NCBI GenBank assembly: GCA_017553575.1
Contig: JAFZKQ010000098.1
Location: forward strand, 1-39,889
Length of the DNA stretch: 39,889 nt
Direction: 5' to 3'
From: Paludibacteraceae bacterium
GTDB lineage: Bacteria > Bacteroidota > Bacteroidia > Bacteroidales > Paludibacteraceae
Positions 15,732 through 24,316 of this stretch are shown here, piece after piece (position 1 is the first letter of the stretch; each line of letters starts with the position of its first letter). The notes beneath the pieces were generated by a model that saw only the letters and a list, made by a program, of their open reading frames with translations, searched no databases and was not told the DNA's origin. The position numbers were made by a program, and so were the translations under genes.

Positions 15732-17137
15732 TGAAAAAGATAGTTTCTTTGCTTTTCGCAGGTATGGTTTCTTTGGCAGCTCTGGCTGAACAAAGAATGA
15801 CAATCCATTCATCAACTAAAGGGGATGTAGAACTCTCTGTTTTTAACTACAGGGATATTCAGTTGGCGGATAAGATGCTTGTGTTCGAGGCGAAAGACAC
15901 CTCGGTGAAGACCTCTTCGATAAAAATCCAAGATGTGGATAGTTTGACTTTTAACGATCCTATCTCTTCTGCCTTTGTGCAAATCCTTTTTGAGGGAGAT
16001 ACGGTGGAGGTTGTGAATCCGTACAAGGGAGTCGAGGTGACTGTCCAAGGTTCCAATGTGAACGTGGTTTCTAAGACTGATGAGTATGTCACTTTCTATC
16101 TGAAAGGAACTTCATTGGATGGCTCTCTCTCAATTACGCCTTCGGCAAAGTTCGCTTTGTTCATCGATAATTTGATTTTGGCTAATATGTCTGGTCCTGC
16201 CATTAAGATTTTGGAGGACTTCCGTGCGAATGTCATCATCGCGGATGGTTCGAAAAATGCCTTGGTGGGCTTGGGTGACGGTGTTGACTACAATGCCGCT
16301 TTCTGGAGCAAGACGCAGTTGGTCTTCTCTCCTGAGGTGGATGCCGATGGTGTTGAGATCGCGAACGGAAATAAGGGTACTGGCTATTTGGGCATTAGCT
16401 CTTTTGCTGGCCATGGTATCTATAGCAAGGATTATGTAAGGGTGAAAACTGGTGAGTTGGTGATTAGCGATGTGGCTGGTGATGGAATCAACACGAAGGA
16501 CTATTTCCGTATGGACGGCGGTTCGGTGAAGATTCAGGCAAATGGCGATGCTATTGACTGTAATGACCATATCTTCATCAATGCTGGTAAACTCTCCATC
16601 TCGTCTGCTTCTGATGGCGTAAAGGCTTTGAAGTGCGATAGTATCATCGATATTTTGGGTGGTGACGTTGACATTACCATGACAGGTAAGGGCGCGAAAG
16701 CCCTCAAGAACGACTCTGCTGATGTGACCATCAAGAATGCGAAGGTACGTATCGTGATGAATGGTGGTATCTTGCGTGAGGAAGGTGAGTCTTCTTATGT
16801 ATCTGCTATTAAGTCAGAAATGAATGTCCGTATCCTTGATGGTGCGGATGTCGATATCACTTGCGGATCTAAAACTACTGGAGGTAAGGGTATTAACGCC
16901 ACATTGGGCATCGAAATCGTCAATGCGAAGGTGGTTGTTGAAGTGGATGGCTTGAAGGACTACGAGGCTGAGTCAGGCGGTAAGGTGGCTGGCTTGAAGA
17001 GCGATGGCAACATCTCCATAGAGAACTCACAAGTAACGATTATCGCTGCTAATTTGGAAGAGTCCGGTGTGAAAGCAGTGAATTGTGCAAACAAAGAAGA
17101 ATTATTTGGAAAATATACAGAACAGATCGAAAGATAG
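15731..17137 (+). CDS. Secreted carbohydrate-binding protein, Cthe_2159-like
   Basis: A 468-residue protein with a signal peptide (MKKIVSLLFAGMVSLAALAE). After an N-terminal domain ending IQDVDSLTFND (about residue 78), it consists of parallel beta-helix repeats from about residue 90 to 455. These include GHGIYSKDYVRVKTG, GDGINTKDYFRMDGG, GDAIDCNDHIFINAG and SDGVKALKCDSIIDILGG, each ending in an inward-facing strand. This is the pattern of the Cthe_2159 family (DUF4353), whose founding member is a polygalacturonate- and cellulose-binding beta-helix protein. It ends in AVNCANKEELFGKYTEQIER without a T9SS tail. It overlaps the preceding T9SS client by one base and is followed by a strong terminator, so the pair is an operon. 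A ligand of pectin type is inferred from the family only. Confidence 0.85.
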   Translation: MKKIVSLLFAGMVSLAALAEQRMTIHSSTKGDVELSVFNYRDIQLADKMLVFEAKDTSVKTSSIKIQDVDSLTFNDPISSAFVQILFEGDTVEVVNPYKGVEVTVQGSNVNVVSKTDEYVTFYLKGTSLDGSLSITPSAKFALFIDNLILANMSGPAIKILEDFRANVIIADGSKNALVGLGDGVDYNAAFWSKTQLVFSPEVDADGVEIANGNKGTGYLGISSFAGHGIYSKDYVRVKTGELVISDVAGDGINTKDYFRMDGGSVKIQANGDAIDCNDHIFINAGKLSISSASDGVKALKCDSIIDILGGDVDITMTGKGAKALKNDSADVTIKNAKVRIVMNGGILREEGESSYVSAIKSEMNVRILDGADVDITCGSKTTGGKGINATLGIEIVNAKVVVEVDGLKDYEAESGGKVAGLKSDGNISIENSQVTIIAANLEESGVKAVNCANKEELFGKYTEQIER

Positions 17138-17160
17138 ATTCTGGGTATAGTGTGAAGGAA

Positions 17161-17200
17161 GGGGAGGTGTCCTATGGATGCCTCCCTTTTTAGTTTTTTT
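17161..17200 (+). terminator. Terminator of the 15243-17137 operon
   Basis: GGGAGG pairs with CCTCCC (17162-17186), with additional weak pairing inside. TTTTTAGTTTTTTT follows. It starts 24 bases after the stop. Confidence 0.85.
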
Positions 17201-17203
17201 GGT

Positions 17204-17255
17204 AAAAATCCCTTATTGAGGGAGAAAATGCGCAAAAAAATCCCTCATTGAGGGA
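17204..17255. repeat. Duplicated palindrome AAAAATCCCTYATTGAGGGA
   Basis: Two 20-base copies (17204-17223 and 17236-17255) differ at one base. Each contains TCCCT-YATT-GAGGGA-type pairing. The second copy has a longer stem and runs on into TTTTT, so it could act as a second terminator. Confidence 0.7.
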
Positions 17256-17263
17256 TTTTTGTG

Positions 17264-17271
17264 TATGTTTG
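17264..17271 (+). promoter_or_regulatory. Possible -7 box before the LURP-one-like gene
   Basis: TATGTTTG matches TAnnTTTG exactly and lies about 90 bases before the ATG at 17360. No TTTG is at the -33 position. The duplicated palindrome occupies that region. Confidence 0.35.
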
Positions 17272-17359
17272 TGTAGCGGGTTTAGGTATAAAAAGCACAG
17301 GTATGATTGCACTCGAATTATGTACCTAATATTTTTTTAAATTTTAATTCAAATAGTAT

Positions 17360-17932
17360 ATGAACGCTTTTCTTACGTCGGATGTCTTTATGGTCGAGCA
17401 GAAGTCTTTTTCTGTGGGTAGCCAGTATACGGTTTTTGACGAAAACGGTGCTGAAATAGGCCATATCGTAGAGGATCATGCCTTGTTGAGGGTGGTTATG
17501 GATCTGTTTATTAAGGGCAGAGTTCCTTTCTCTTTGCATCTTGAGGACAACGAAAAGAATGTCTTGGTCTCCGTCCGCAAGAATTTCAGTATGTTTATGG
17601 CGAATTTTGATATTCTGGACGCTGATGGTCAGGTGATTGGTACGATAAAACAGGATTTCTCAATCAAGCGATCTTCTTTTGAAATTTTGGGTGCTAATGG
17701 TGATCTGATAGCTACAATCAAAGGCGATTGGAATGCTTGGCATTTAAATATCATAACTCCTGAAGATGGCATTATCGCTGCTATCACGAAGCGCTTTGGC
17801 TCGGCATTGAAGGAACTTTTCACCTCGTATGACAAGTATAGGGTGAAGATGTGCTCTTCGGTTCCCGATGAAAAACTTCGTTTGCTGGTGATTGCCCTTT
17901 CTGCCGTGATGGATAAATTCCTTCATGATTGA
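17360..17932 (+). CDS. LURP-one-related / scramblase-like protein
   Basis: A 190-residue cytoplasmic protein without a signal peptide. The sequence is a series of short paired strands with repeated turns: YTVFDENGAEIGHIVED, FDILDADGQVIGTIKQD and FEILGANGDLIATIKGDW. This is the closed-barrel LOR/scramblase fold (tubby-like superfamily). The first strand (VFMVEQKSFSVGSQYTVFD) matches the usual opening of this group. In bacteria the role is unknown; lipid binding or membrane phospholipid redistribution has been proposed for relatives. It stands alone between a terminator and the structured intergenic element at 18005, so it is probably monocistronic. Confidence 0.75.
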   Translation: MNAFLTSDVFMVEQKSFSVGSQYTVFDENGAEIGHIVEDHALLRVVMDLFIKGRVPFSLHLEDNEKNVLVSVRKNFSMFMANFDILDADGQVIGTIKQDFSIKRSSFEILGANGDLIATIKGDWNAWHLNIITPEDGIIAAITKRFGSALKELFTSYDKYRVKMCSSVPDEKLRLLVIALSAVMDKFLHD

Positions 17933-18004
17933 CACGGAATTTTCATTTAACTTTTCTTGTATAATTGAAAGTTCTTTCCAATCCGTGTTATGGAATGGAA
18001 ATGA

Positions 18005-18164
18005 GGCAGAGGAGATTTGGGTGTCAGGTTCCTGCTCACCTTTGGCAGGAAGCCACCCCTAATATAGGTATGATACGAAGGCTTCCAGCCTTTCCCTCGT
18101 CTCTGCCATCCACCGACAGCACCTATCGGTGCAATCGGTTACTAAAAGGAAAGGCTTCCAGCCT
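18005..18164. repeat. Structured repeat-rich intergenic element
   Basis: Within 160 bases there are two copies of AAGGCTTCCAGCCT (18078-18091 and 18151-18164), each a hairpin with an AAGGCT/AGCCT stem. There is also the inverted pair CACCGA/TCGGTG (18111-18131), CCTA-ATA-TAGG near 18058, and a long-range pair GGCAGAG (18005)/CTCTGCC (18101). No ORF covers it. It looks like a REP- or MITE-like element or a structured RNA. I cannot name it. Confidence 0.5.
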
Positions 18165-18210
18165 ATGGGATTAAGCGATGAATTTTATAGGGGGTGGGTC
18201 ATGTTTTGAT

Positions 18211-18723
18211 TCACTCTTCCTTTCTGTATATCACAATATCCGTAAATCGGTTCATCAAAGTGTCGTAGCTTGTTTGGGGATTTTTTACCAAAGGATAGTA
18301 GTCTCGTACCCCATAGTATAAGAGGAAGATTTTTGCCCCAGATTCATCTTGTATGACTTTGCCGGGGTCGTTAATTCCAATGGGGGTGCCTATGGCCTGT
18401 TGTACGATGCGACTGATGTATCTTGCTTTCACCTCATCTAATTTCATGGAACGCTGTGGAAAGCTTGGAAACTCCCTTCCTCGTACAATGATTGTGTCTC
18501 CGTCAGATAATTCGGCATCTTCTATGAACTCGCTGATGAGCCGTTTGTAGATGGAGGTGTCCTCCCCGCCACCGGCAAGGGAGATCTGGAGCGTTTGAAA
18601 GATTGGTTTTTCATCTGCTCCTTCTATATACAAAACAGTGGCTGGCGTGACTCGAGAAAGGGAGGAGCACGCCAGCATGCCTATTAGGCTTCCTGCTGTC
18701 AGAAAGAGGAGGACCTTTTTCAT
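18211..18723 (-). CDS. Small lipoprotein, unknown function
   Basis: A 170-residue protein with a lipoprotein signal peptide. MKKVLLFLTAGSLIGMLACS gives a lipobox GMLAC with lipidated Cys19. The mature part (SSLSRVTPATVLYIEGADEK, then FQTLQISLAGGGEDT, KRLISEFIEDAELSDGDTII, YISRIVQQAIGTPIG, FLLYYGVRDYYPLVKNPQTS) suggests a small globular alpha/beta domain. It starts nine bases after the stop of the DUF2027-Smr gene, so the two are probably one operon. I recognise no family. Confidence 0.7.
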   Translation of the reverse strand: MKKVLLFLTAGSLIGMLACSSLSRVTPATVLYIEGADEKPIFQTLQISLAGGGEDTSIYKRLISEFIEDAELSDGDTIIVRGREFPSFPQRSMKLDEVKARYISRIVQQAIGTPIGINDPGKVIQDESGAKIFLLYYGVRDYYPLVKNPQTSYDTLMNRFTDIVIYRKEE

Positions 18724-18732
18724 GGCTGTCTG

Positions 18733-19791
18733 CTATTTTATCGTGACCATTGTGGCACCGAATCCATATTCACGGAAGGAGGCATCTTGGTATTGGCAAT
18801 TGCCGTATTTGTTTTTGAGTTGCGTGATAATCTCCTTGCGGAGCACGCCCTCGCCCTTTCCGTGGATGAAAACGATCTTTTGTCCCTTTCTTCCTAAGTT
18901 CTCTTGCATCACCTCGTTGAATTTGGAGAGTTGGTATTCCAGCATGTCAGCGTTGCTGAGTCCGTTGAGGTTGTCCAAGAGTTGAGCGATGTGCAAATCG
19001 ACTTCGATGATTTCAGGGACATTTTTCTTCTTGGGGATTCTGGCGGACAATTTCGTCTCTTTGCTGCTGATGATTTTGTCCAAGTCGCTCTCCTCGATCG
19101 TCTCCTGACCTTCCGCCACATCATCTTTGATGAGGGTGAATAAGAGGGCTTGCTCGTCGAAGAAGTCGTTCTCTACGAAGCTGTGGAGCTTGTAGAATTT
19201 CACGGTGTTTATCTTCAACTCTACATCGTAAGTTGGCTTGATGCTGTATGATTTGCCTTGTTTGAGGGCGATGATTTGTACGTTTATCCGTTCGATGTCG
19301 TTCAATTGCTCCTTCTTCATCTCTTCGATGAATATCTTGGTGTTGGGTTGGATGAATCCAGCCGAACGGCTCATGGCGATCCTGCCGTTGCTTGAAGCTA
19401 TGTTGTAGGCAAGATAGTAGTTGCTGTCGTTGATGAGGTATGCCTCGTAGGAGGTGAAGGATAGTTGCTTGATGTCCATCGGAACAAACGCAAGCGAGAC
19501 GTTGATCTTCTCTCCCTCGGCGGTCTCCTCTGGTTGGTATGCGTTCTCCTCTTCCTCTTCTTCGATCACGGGCTTTTTGTCTTCCAACTTTTGCTTACTT
19601 GGGTCTTTCCGCTTCTCTTGGGTGTGGATGGTGTTCTCGGTCTCTACGATGACGCACTCCCGAATGAGGGTGGGGATTCCGAAGCCGTCTTCATCCTCCA
19701 CTTCGACCAATTCTTTGCTGATGATTTTTTTTACGATTCCTCCTCCTGTGCTGTTGAGGAAACGGACTCTGTCTCCTATTTTTATTGCCAT
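18733..19791 (-). CDS. DUF2027 protein with C-terminal Smr domain
   Basis: A 352-residue cytoplasmic protein. The ATG at 19791 gives MAIKIGDRVRFLNSTGGGIV, the standard N terminus of this Bacteroidetes family; the longer frame to 19890 adds a basic run not expected in it. An acidic linker (EEEEENAYQPEETAEGEK) follows. Then comes a beta-rich central domain (KQLSFTSYEAYLINDSNYYL) with HSFVENDFFDEQALLFTLI, and a C-terminal Smr domain: EIIEVDLHIAQLLDN, then VFIHGKGEGVLRKEI and FREYGFGATMVTIK. The Smr domain is shared with MutS2 and has nicking or RNA-cleaving activity in relatives. The typical D/ExH...HGxG motif is present (DLH, HGKGEG). The cellular role of the family is not established. It is divergent from queA. 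Confidence 0.9.
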   Translation of the reverse strand: MAIKIGDRVRFLNSTGGGIVKKIISKELVEVEDEDGFGIPTLIRECVIVETENTIHTQEKRKDPSKQKLEDKKPVIEEEEEENAYQPEETAEGEKINVSLAFVPMDIKQLSFTSYEAYLINDSNYYLAYNIASSNGRIAMSRSAGFIQPNTKIFIEEMKKEQLNDIERINVQIIALKQGKSYSIKPTYDVELKINTVKFYKLHSFVENDFFDEQALLFTLIKDDVAEGQETIEESDLDKIISSKETKLSARIPKKKNVPEIIEVDLHIAQLLDNLNGLSNADMLEYQLSKFNEVMQENLGRKGQKIVFIHGKGEGVLRKEIITQLKNKYGNCQYQDASFREYGFGATMVTIK

Positions 19792-19877
19792 TGCTTTACT
19801 GATTTTTCTTGTTAGACGAAATGTGAGAAAGTGCTGGCTCTGTTGCCTCCTATCTCTTATTTCTACGCAAATTTCAT

Positions 19878-19885
19878 TAATTTTG
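19878..19885 (+). promoter_or_regulatory. -7 box upstream of queA
   Basis: TAATTTTG matches TAnnTTTG and lies 33 bases before the ATG at 19918. No TTTG was found at the expected -33 spacing. Confidence 0.4.
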
Positions 19886-19917
19886 CGCATATTTTTAATT
19901 AATGATTGAAAAATAAG

Positions 19918-21141
19918 ATGGGCGACACGAAAAAAATATCGATGGAGGATTATAACTACGATCTTCCTGACGAAAGGATTGCTAAGTTTCCGTTGGAAAA
20001 ACGGGATGAGTCAAAGTTGCTCCTTTACGAGAACGGAGCCATTTCGCATACGATATTTAAGAATATTGCGGAGTATTTGCCGGAGGGTTCCTTGGTCGTG
20101 TTTAATAATACGAAAGTGATTCAGGCTCGTCTGCTTTTCCAAAAGGAGACGGGTGCTCAAATCGAGGTCTTTTGTTTGGAGCCTCATTTACCGTCCGATT
20201 ACGTGTTGGCTTTTCAGACAACGGGTTCTTGTGTTTGGAAGTGTTTGATCGGTAATGCAAAACGGTGGAAGCAAGGTTCTATCTCCAAGGCGTTGGATGT
20301 CCGTGGCAAGCAGGTGGTGCTTTCGGCTCGTCGTATGGAGGAGGTGGATGGCGGTGCTTTCCTTGTCGAGTTTTCGTGGGACGACCCTTCTGTGACTTAC
20401 GCCGATATTTTGGATGGGGCAGGTCAATTGCCGATTCCTCCCTATTTGCACCGTGACACGTGCGAACGTGACAAGGAGACGTATCAGACCATCTATTCTA
20501 AAATCAAGGGTTCGGTGGCGGCTCCTACGGCCGGACTTCATTTCACGGAATCTGTCTTTGAGTCGCTTGCTGCCAAGAATATCTCTAGGGCTGAGGTGAC
20601 GTTGCACGTGGGCGCTGGTACGTTCAAGCCTGTGAAGACGGACACGATAGGGGAGCATGAGATGCACTCCGAGTTCATCACGGTGAAGCGTTCCGTCATT
20701 GAACGGTTGATAGAGAACGGTTGTCAGGCGGTGGCGGTTGGAACAACTTCCGTGCGGACGTTGGAGAGCCTCTACTATGTGGGACTTTTGCTCTCTGACC
20801 GCGATTGGCGGGCGGATAGGCATTTGAAGGTCTCTCAGTGGATGCCTTATGAAACGGAAGCCAATCTTTCGGCGGAAGAGTCCTTGCGTCTTATCTTGGG
20901 CTATCTGGATGCGAATGGAATGGATTCGGTGAAGGCCGATACGCAAATTATCATAGTGCCTGGTTACTCGTTTAAAATAGTGAAGTCGATCGTGACGAAT
21001 TTCCATCAGCCACAAAGTACGTTGCTCTTGTTGATATCAGCCTATGTGGGCGATGACTGGCGACGTATCTACTCCTATGCGATGGATAATGGATTCCGTT
21101 TCTTGAGTTATGGCGATAGTTCTTTGTTGAAGGTCTATTGA
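19918..21141 (+). CDS. queA: tRNA S-adenosylmethionine:preQ1 ribosyltransferase-isomerase
   Basis: This enzyme transfers and isomerises the ribosyl moiety of SAM onto preQ1 in tRNA anticodons to give epoxyqueuosine, the penultimate step of queuosine synthesis. The 407-residue product shows the QueA hallmarks: YDLPDERIAKFPLEKRDES, VVFNNTKVIQARL, GQLPIPPYL, YQTIYSKIKGSVAAPTAGLH, VTLHVGAGTFKPVKT, HEMHSEFI, GTTSVRTLES, FHQPQSTLLLLISA. The start at 19918 follows a -7 box by 33 bases; a TTG at 19906 is an alternative in frame. It is somewhat longer than the common 340-360 residues owing to insertions around VSQWMPYETEANLSAEES. The 3' end overlaps the convergent VanZ-like gene by seven bases. Confidence 0.96.
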   Translation: MGDTKKISMEDYNYDLPDERIAKFPLEKRDESKLLLYENGAISHTIFKNIAEYLPEGSLVVFNNTKVIQARLLFQKETGAQIEVFCLEPHLPSDYVLAFQTTGSCVWKCLIGNAKRWKQGSISKALDVRGKQVVLSARRMEEVDGGAFLVEFSWDDPSVTYADILDGAGQLPIPPYLHRDTCERDKETYQTIYSKIKGSVAAPTAGLHFTESVFESLAAKNISRAEVTLHVGAGTFKPVKTDTIGEHEMHSEFITVKRSVIERLIENGCQAVAVGTTSVRTLESLYYVGLLLSDRDWRADRHLKVSQWMPYETEANLSAEESLRLILGYLDANGMDSVKADTQIIIVPGYSFKIVKSIVTNFHQPQSTLLLLISAYVGDDWRRIYSYAMDNGFRFLSYGDSSLLKVY

Positions 21142-21566
21142 AAAGAGGCCTTGGCTTTCCTTTTGTTGCAATATTGGGCGATAAAATAGCCTAAGACGCA
21201 TCCGGTGGAGTTGGCGATGATGTCGCTCCATTCGAAGGCGCGGGGTGGAAAAAAATATTTCTGGACGAATTCCATGAGGATGCCGAATCCTATGGGGAGG
21301 AGAATGGTGATCATGCACCGTTGTTGTTGGCTCATCTTTTCCCGGCAACGCTTCAGGTCGAAGAATAGTGTGATTGCGAAGATTGCGTAGAAGAAGAGGT
21401 GCCCGAGCGTGTCACGGCAAAAGGTGAGTGTGAAGAGTTGTTCTCCTGTTTGGGAATAGACCATGTCGTGCTCGCTGTTGATGGTGAGGGCCTCCGGCAT
21501 CTTTGGAAGGGTGCACAGATAGAATATTGCGGCCGCTACGAATGGAGAGAGGATGAACTTTTTCAT
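21135..21566 (-). CDS. VanZ-like membrane protein
   Basis: A 143-residue inner-membrane protein with four hydrophobic segments. The VanZ-family motifs are visible: RDTLGHLFFYAIFAITL in the second helix and GFGILMEFVQKYFFPPRAF, then WSDIIANSTGCVLGYFI at the end. These conserved polar residues (D, H, E, Q, R, D, N) are those of the PF04892 family. The function of stand-alone VanZ-like proteins in Bacteroidetes is not settled; VanZ itself gives teicoplanin resistance. The gene follows the T9SS type B protein with an 11-base gap, so they are probably cotranscribed. Confidence 0.85.
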   Translation of the reverse strand: MKKFILSPFVAAAIFYLCTLPKMPEALTINSEHDMVYSQTGEQLFTLTFCRDTLGHLFFYAIFAITLFFDLKRCREKMSQQQRCMITILLPIGFGILMEFVQKYFFPPRAFEWSDIIANSTGCVLGYFIAQYCNKRKAKASFQ

Positions 21567-21577
21567 TTTGTTTGTCG

Positions 21578-24172
21578 TTATCGTATTAATGTGAAATGTC
21601 CCGAATATACATCATCTTCTTCCTCTATGTCGATGGTATACCAGTAATCAGCTGAAGGAAGGGCTTTCCCGTTGTAGGTGCCGTCCCAAGGCTCGCTGTT
21701 CTCGTCTTGCTGATAGATGAATTGTCCGCGTCGGTCGTAGATGCGGAGTTTGTAGGTGAGGAACTTGTCCAAGTTTTTGATGACATATAGATCGTTTATG
21801 CCATCCCCGTTAGGGGTGAATACGATAGGGATTTCAATCTCGCATTCAGGGGTATGGAGGATGGTGTCGGTCATGCAGCCTGCATCGTCTCGCACTTGGA
21901 TTTTGTAGGTGTTGGAGTAGCGTGCGTGTTCGAAGACGTCGGAATCTCCAAATCCTTGTCCAAAGTTGTATTGGAAGTTGCCTGTTCCTCCCTCAGCAGA
22001 AACGCGGATACTATGGAATCCGACAATTTCAGCGTCTGTGATGTTGGGGTAAGGGGAGACGGTGATGTGGATCGGCATCTCTTTCTTGCAGATACCGTTC
22101 CTTATGCGGAGATAGTAGGTCTCCGATTCTTTGGGTTGGGTTACGACCATCTCTTCGCTTGGAATCTTTTGAGAAAAGTCGGGGTCGCTTGCCCATTCAT
22201 ACTTGTATACGTTGTTGACGAGGAAGGAGAGGTCTAACTGGTCTCCTTCGCAGATGGTGGTGTCGCCCAATTGTGTGATGATGGCTCTGCTCAGGTTGAC
22301 AATGATAGGCTTGGCTTGCGTCATGCATCCGAATTCTGTTTGGGCGGTGAGCCGGTATTTGGCAGGCTCGTTCGGCAGGTAGCTGACCTCTTGTTGGCCT
22401 TCTGCGATAACCGTGTAGCTGTTTTGGGCGAGTTTGGACTTCTCCCATTTGAGTTTCTCCGCATAAGGGAAATCGGTCGTGAGCAAGAGTTCTTCGCCTT
22501 CGCAGATACTGTCGGTCGATGCGGTTACTTGGAAGTCGGGAATGGAATCCACCACCACGACGATTGTATCGGTGATGATAGAACATATTTCGGAACTGGT
22601 GCTGACCACGTAGGTGGTGGTCTCATCCAAGGTCTCCCGTATCTTTTGCGTACTGGTGTGGAGAATGGTCTTTCCTGTGCTGTTGATTCGTTCCCATTGG
22701 ACTTGCGAAGGATCATCGATGTCCGTGGTGAGTTTTATGGTGGTGCTTTCGCCTTGGCAGACCTTTTCTACTGCCTCCAACGTCAATTCTGCTGGAATCA
22801 CCACTTGGACTTGGATGGGCTCGGACCATTTTTCAGGGCAGGCGGTTAGTCCTGATGTGACTAAGCAGTAGGTCGCATTCCGCTGAGGTGTGTCTATGAT
22901 CGATTCTGACAACTCGGTCGATATGGTTTTAAAGATGGGTTCGCCCTCTTCCCTGCGTTGCCATTTTAGTCCGATGGCACTTCCGAACGAACCGCTGAGC
23001 GTCAGCGCCTCTCCCGCACAGATGATGGGCAACGAGGATTGAATGGATGGAGTCGTGGTGCTTTCCACTAGGATCTCCACTGTGTCTGTGGCGGTCGGGC
23101 ACGTTGGTGATTCTGCCCAAGCAACATATTTCGCACTCTCTGTTGCCTTGTCGTCTCCTACCAAGGCTTGGGCTATTTCTGTGTTCTCATTCTCGGTTAT
23201 CTTCTTCCAACCCAAGGTCTCTGTCTTTCCGGAATAGAGGTCGGCTTCAAAGTGTATCTCATCGTCGACACAATATGTCCTTACCATCGGGCTGATTTTG
23301 ATTCGCAAAGGATCGTCCACCATAATGGCAATCTCGTTGGAGGCCTCTTTCGGGCAGATGCCCTCTCTTAGGCTGACCACTCTGAATAGTGCGCTCTCCT
23401 CCAAAATGATGGATTTGGTGACGTCGGCTCCAATTCCTATGATTCGTTTCGTCCGATTTGCATCGGGAATCATTTCCCATTGGAGCTGGTCGCAATTCTC
23501 AGCCAGAAGGTCGAACTGTACTTCCTCGCCTTTGCAGATATGGTCTTTCCCTCCGTTGATGGAGAGTTCCAGCCGTTGTGGTTGGTCTACAAAGACGGTC
23601 GTTTTTTGTGTCTCGCTTGGGCAAGCATCGCTGATCACCGTGATGGTGTAGGTCGTAGTCTTTTCTGGCGTTTCGTATAGGTTTTTCCCCTCTGGGAAAA
23701 ATTCTTCTTCCTCGCCGCCCTCTTCTTGCTTGAAATAGCGGTAGTCTACGGCTTTTCCTGAACGTACTTTTATGCGGATGGAGGCCTCTTCACCGGCGCA
23801 GATGCTTTGGTCTGGGGTCAGGGTGAATGAGAGGGGATCCCTTACGGTTATTTCGAATTGTTTCTCTTCTGATTGGCAGACTCCGTCGGATGCGCTGAGC
23901 GTGACGGTCATGTCGCTGGTGATTCCGATGATGGCATGGTCAGGTTGGCTGGACTCCTCTCCGTTCCAGAAGAAGCGGGTTGGGTTTCCTGAGACAACGA
24001 TGTCTTTGATGACGAGATTGGCTCCCTTACATACGATGGTGTCGGAAGGGAGGGTTAGCTCGAAGTCGCAACCCTCTGCGTAACTATAGCCTATGTTGAA
24101 AAAAAAGTGGAGCAAGGCTATCCCGATGATTCGGAAATGGAGCCAACGCAGTCTTTGTGTGTTATGTCTCAT
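21578..24172 (-). CDS. Multi-Ig-like secreted protein with type B T9SS domain
   Basis: An 864-residue protein with a signal peptide (IIGIALLHFFFNIGYSYAEG) and eight Ig-like repeats of roughly 80 residues. Each opens with a Cys-Gly-Glu-type turn: VCKGANL, ICAGEEA, ICKGEEV, YCVDDEI, ICAGEAL, VCQGEST, ICEGEEL, ICEGDQL. The last 85 residues are the gliding-motility-associated type B sorting domain: IPIVFTPNGDGINDLYV, then LRIYDRRGQFIY, WDGTYNGKALPSADYWY and YSGHFTLIR. Type B domains direct export through the T9SS and, in studied cases, surface retention by the partner PorE/SprF class. It is probably a surface adhesin or fibre. The frame is continuous and shows no truncation. A VanZ-like gene follows by 11 bases. 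Confidence 0.92.
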   Translation of the reverse strand: MRHNTQRLRWLHFRIIGIALLHFFFNIGYSYAEGCDFELTLPSDTIVCKGANLVIKDIVVSGNPTRFFWNGEESSQPDHAIIGITSDMTVTLSASDGVCQSEEKQFEITVRDPLSFTLTPDQSICAGEEASIRIKVRSGKAVDYRYFKQEEGGEEEEFFPEGKNLYETPEKTTTYTITVISDACPSETQKTTVFVDQPQRLELSINGGKDHICKGEEVQFDLLAENCDQLQWEMIPDANRTKRIIGIGADVTKSIILEESALFRVVSLREGICPKEASNEIAIMVDDPLRIKISPMVRTYCVDDEIHFEADLYSGKTETLGWKKITENENTEIAQALVGDDKATESAKYVAWAESPTCPTATDTVEILVESTTTPSIQSSLPIICAGEALTLSGSFGSAIGLKWQRREEGEPIFKTISTELSESIIDTPQRNATYCLVTSGLTACPEKWSEPIQVQVVIPAELTLEAVEKVCQGESTTIKLTTDIDDPSQVQWERINSTGKTILHTSTQKIRETLDETTTYVVSTSSEICSIITDTIVVVVDSIPDFQVTASTDSICEGEELLLTTDFPYAEKLKWEKSKLAQNSYTVIAEGQQEVSYLPNEPAKYRLTAQTEFGCMTQAKPIIVNLSRAIITQLGDTTICEGDQLDLSFLVNNVYKYEWASDPDFSQKIPSEEMVVTQPKESETYYLRIRNGICKKEMPIHITVSPYPNITDAEIVGFHSIRVSAEGGTGNFQYNFGQGFGDSDVFEHARYSNTYKIQVRDDAGCMTDTILHTPECEIEIPIVFTPNGDGINDLYVIKNLDKFLTYKLRIYDRRGQFIYQQDENSEPWDGTYNGKALPSADYWYTIDIEEEDDVYSGHFTLIR

Positions 24173-24316
24173 CTTTTTCGAACTAATGATCTTTCTGATC
24201 GGAAAAGGAATTTGTCTATCTCTTTTGAGTTTTGCCTAGACTTCTGCAAAAATTATTCCAAAGGGAGCTGGAAAAATATGCTTTATGGCATTGTGTGACA
24301 GACGAAACCTTGTGGT

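Noticed and set aside
20188-21015. 275-codon frame opposite queA
   Set aside because: Antisense shadow of a fully conserved queA.
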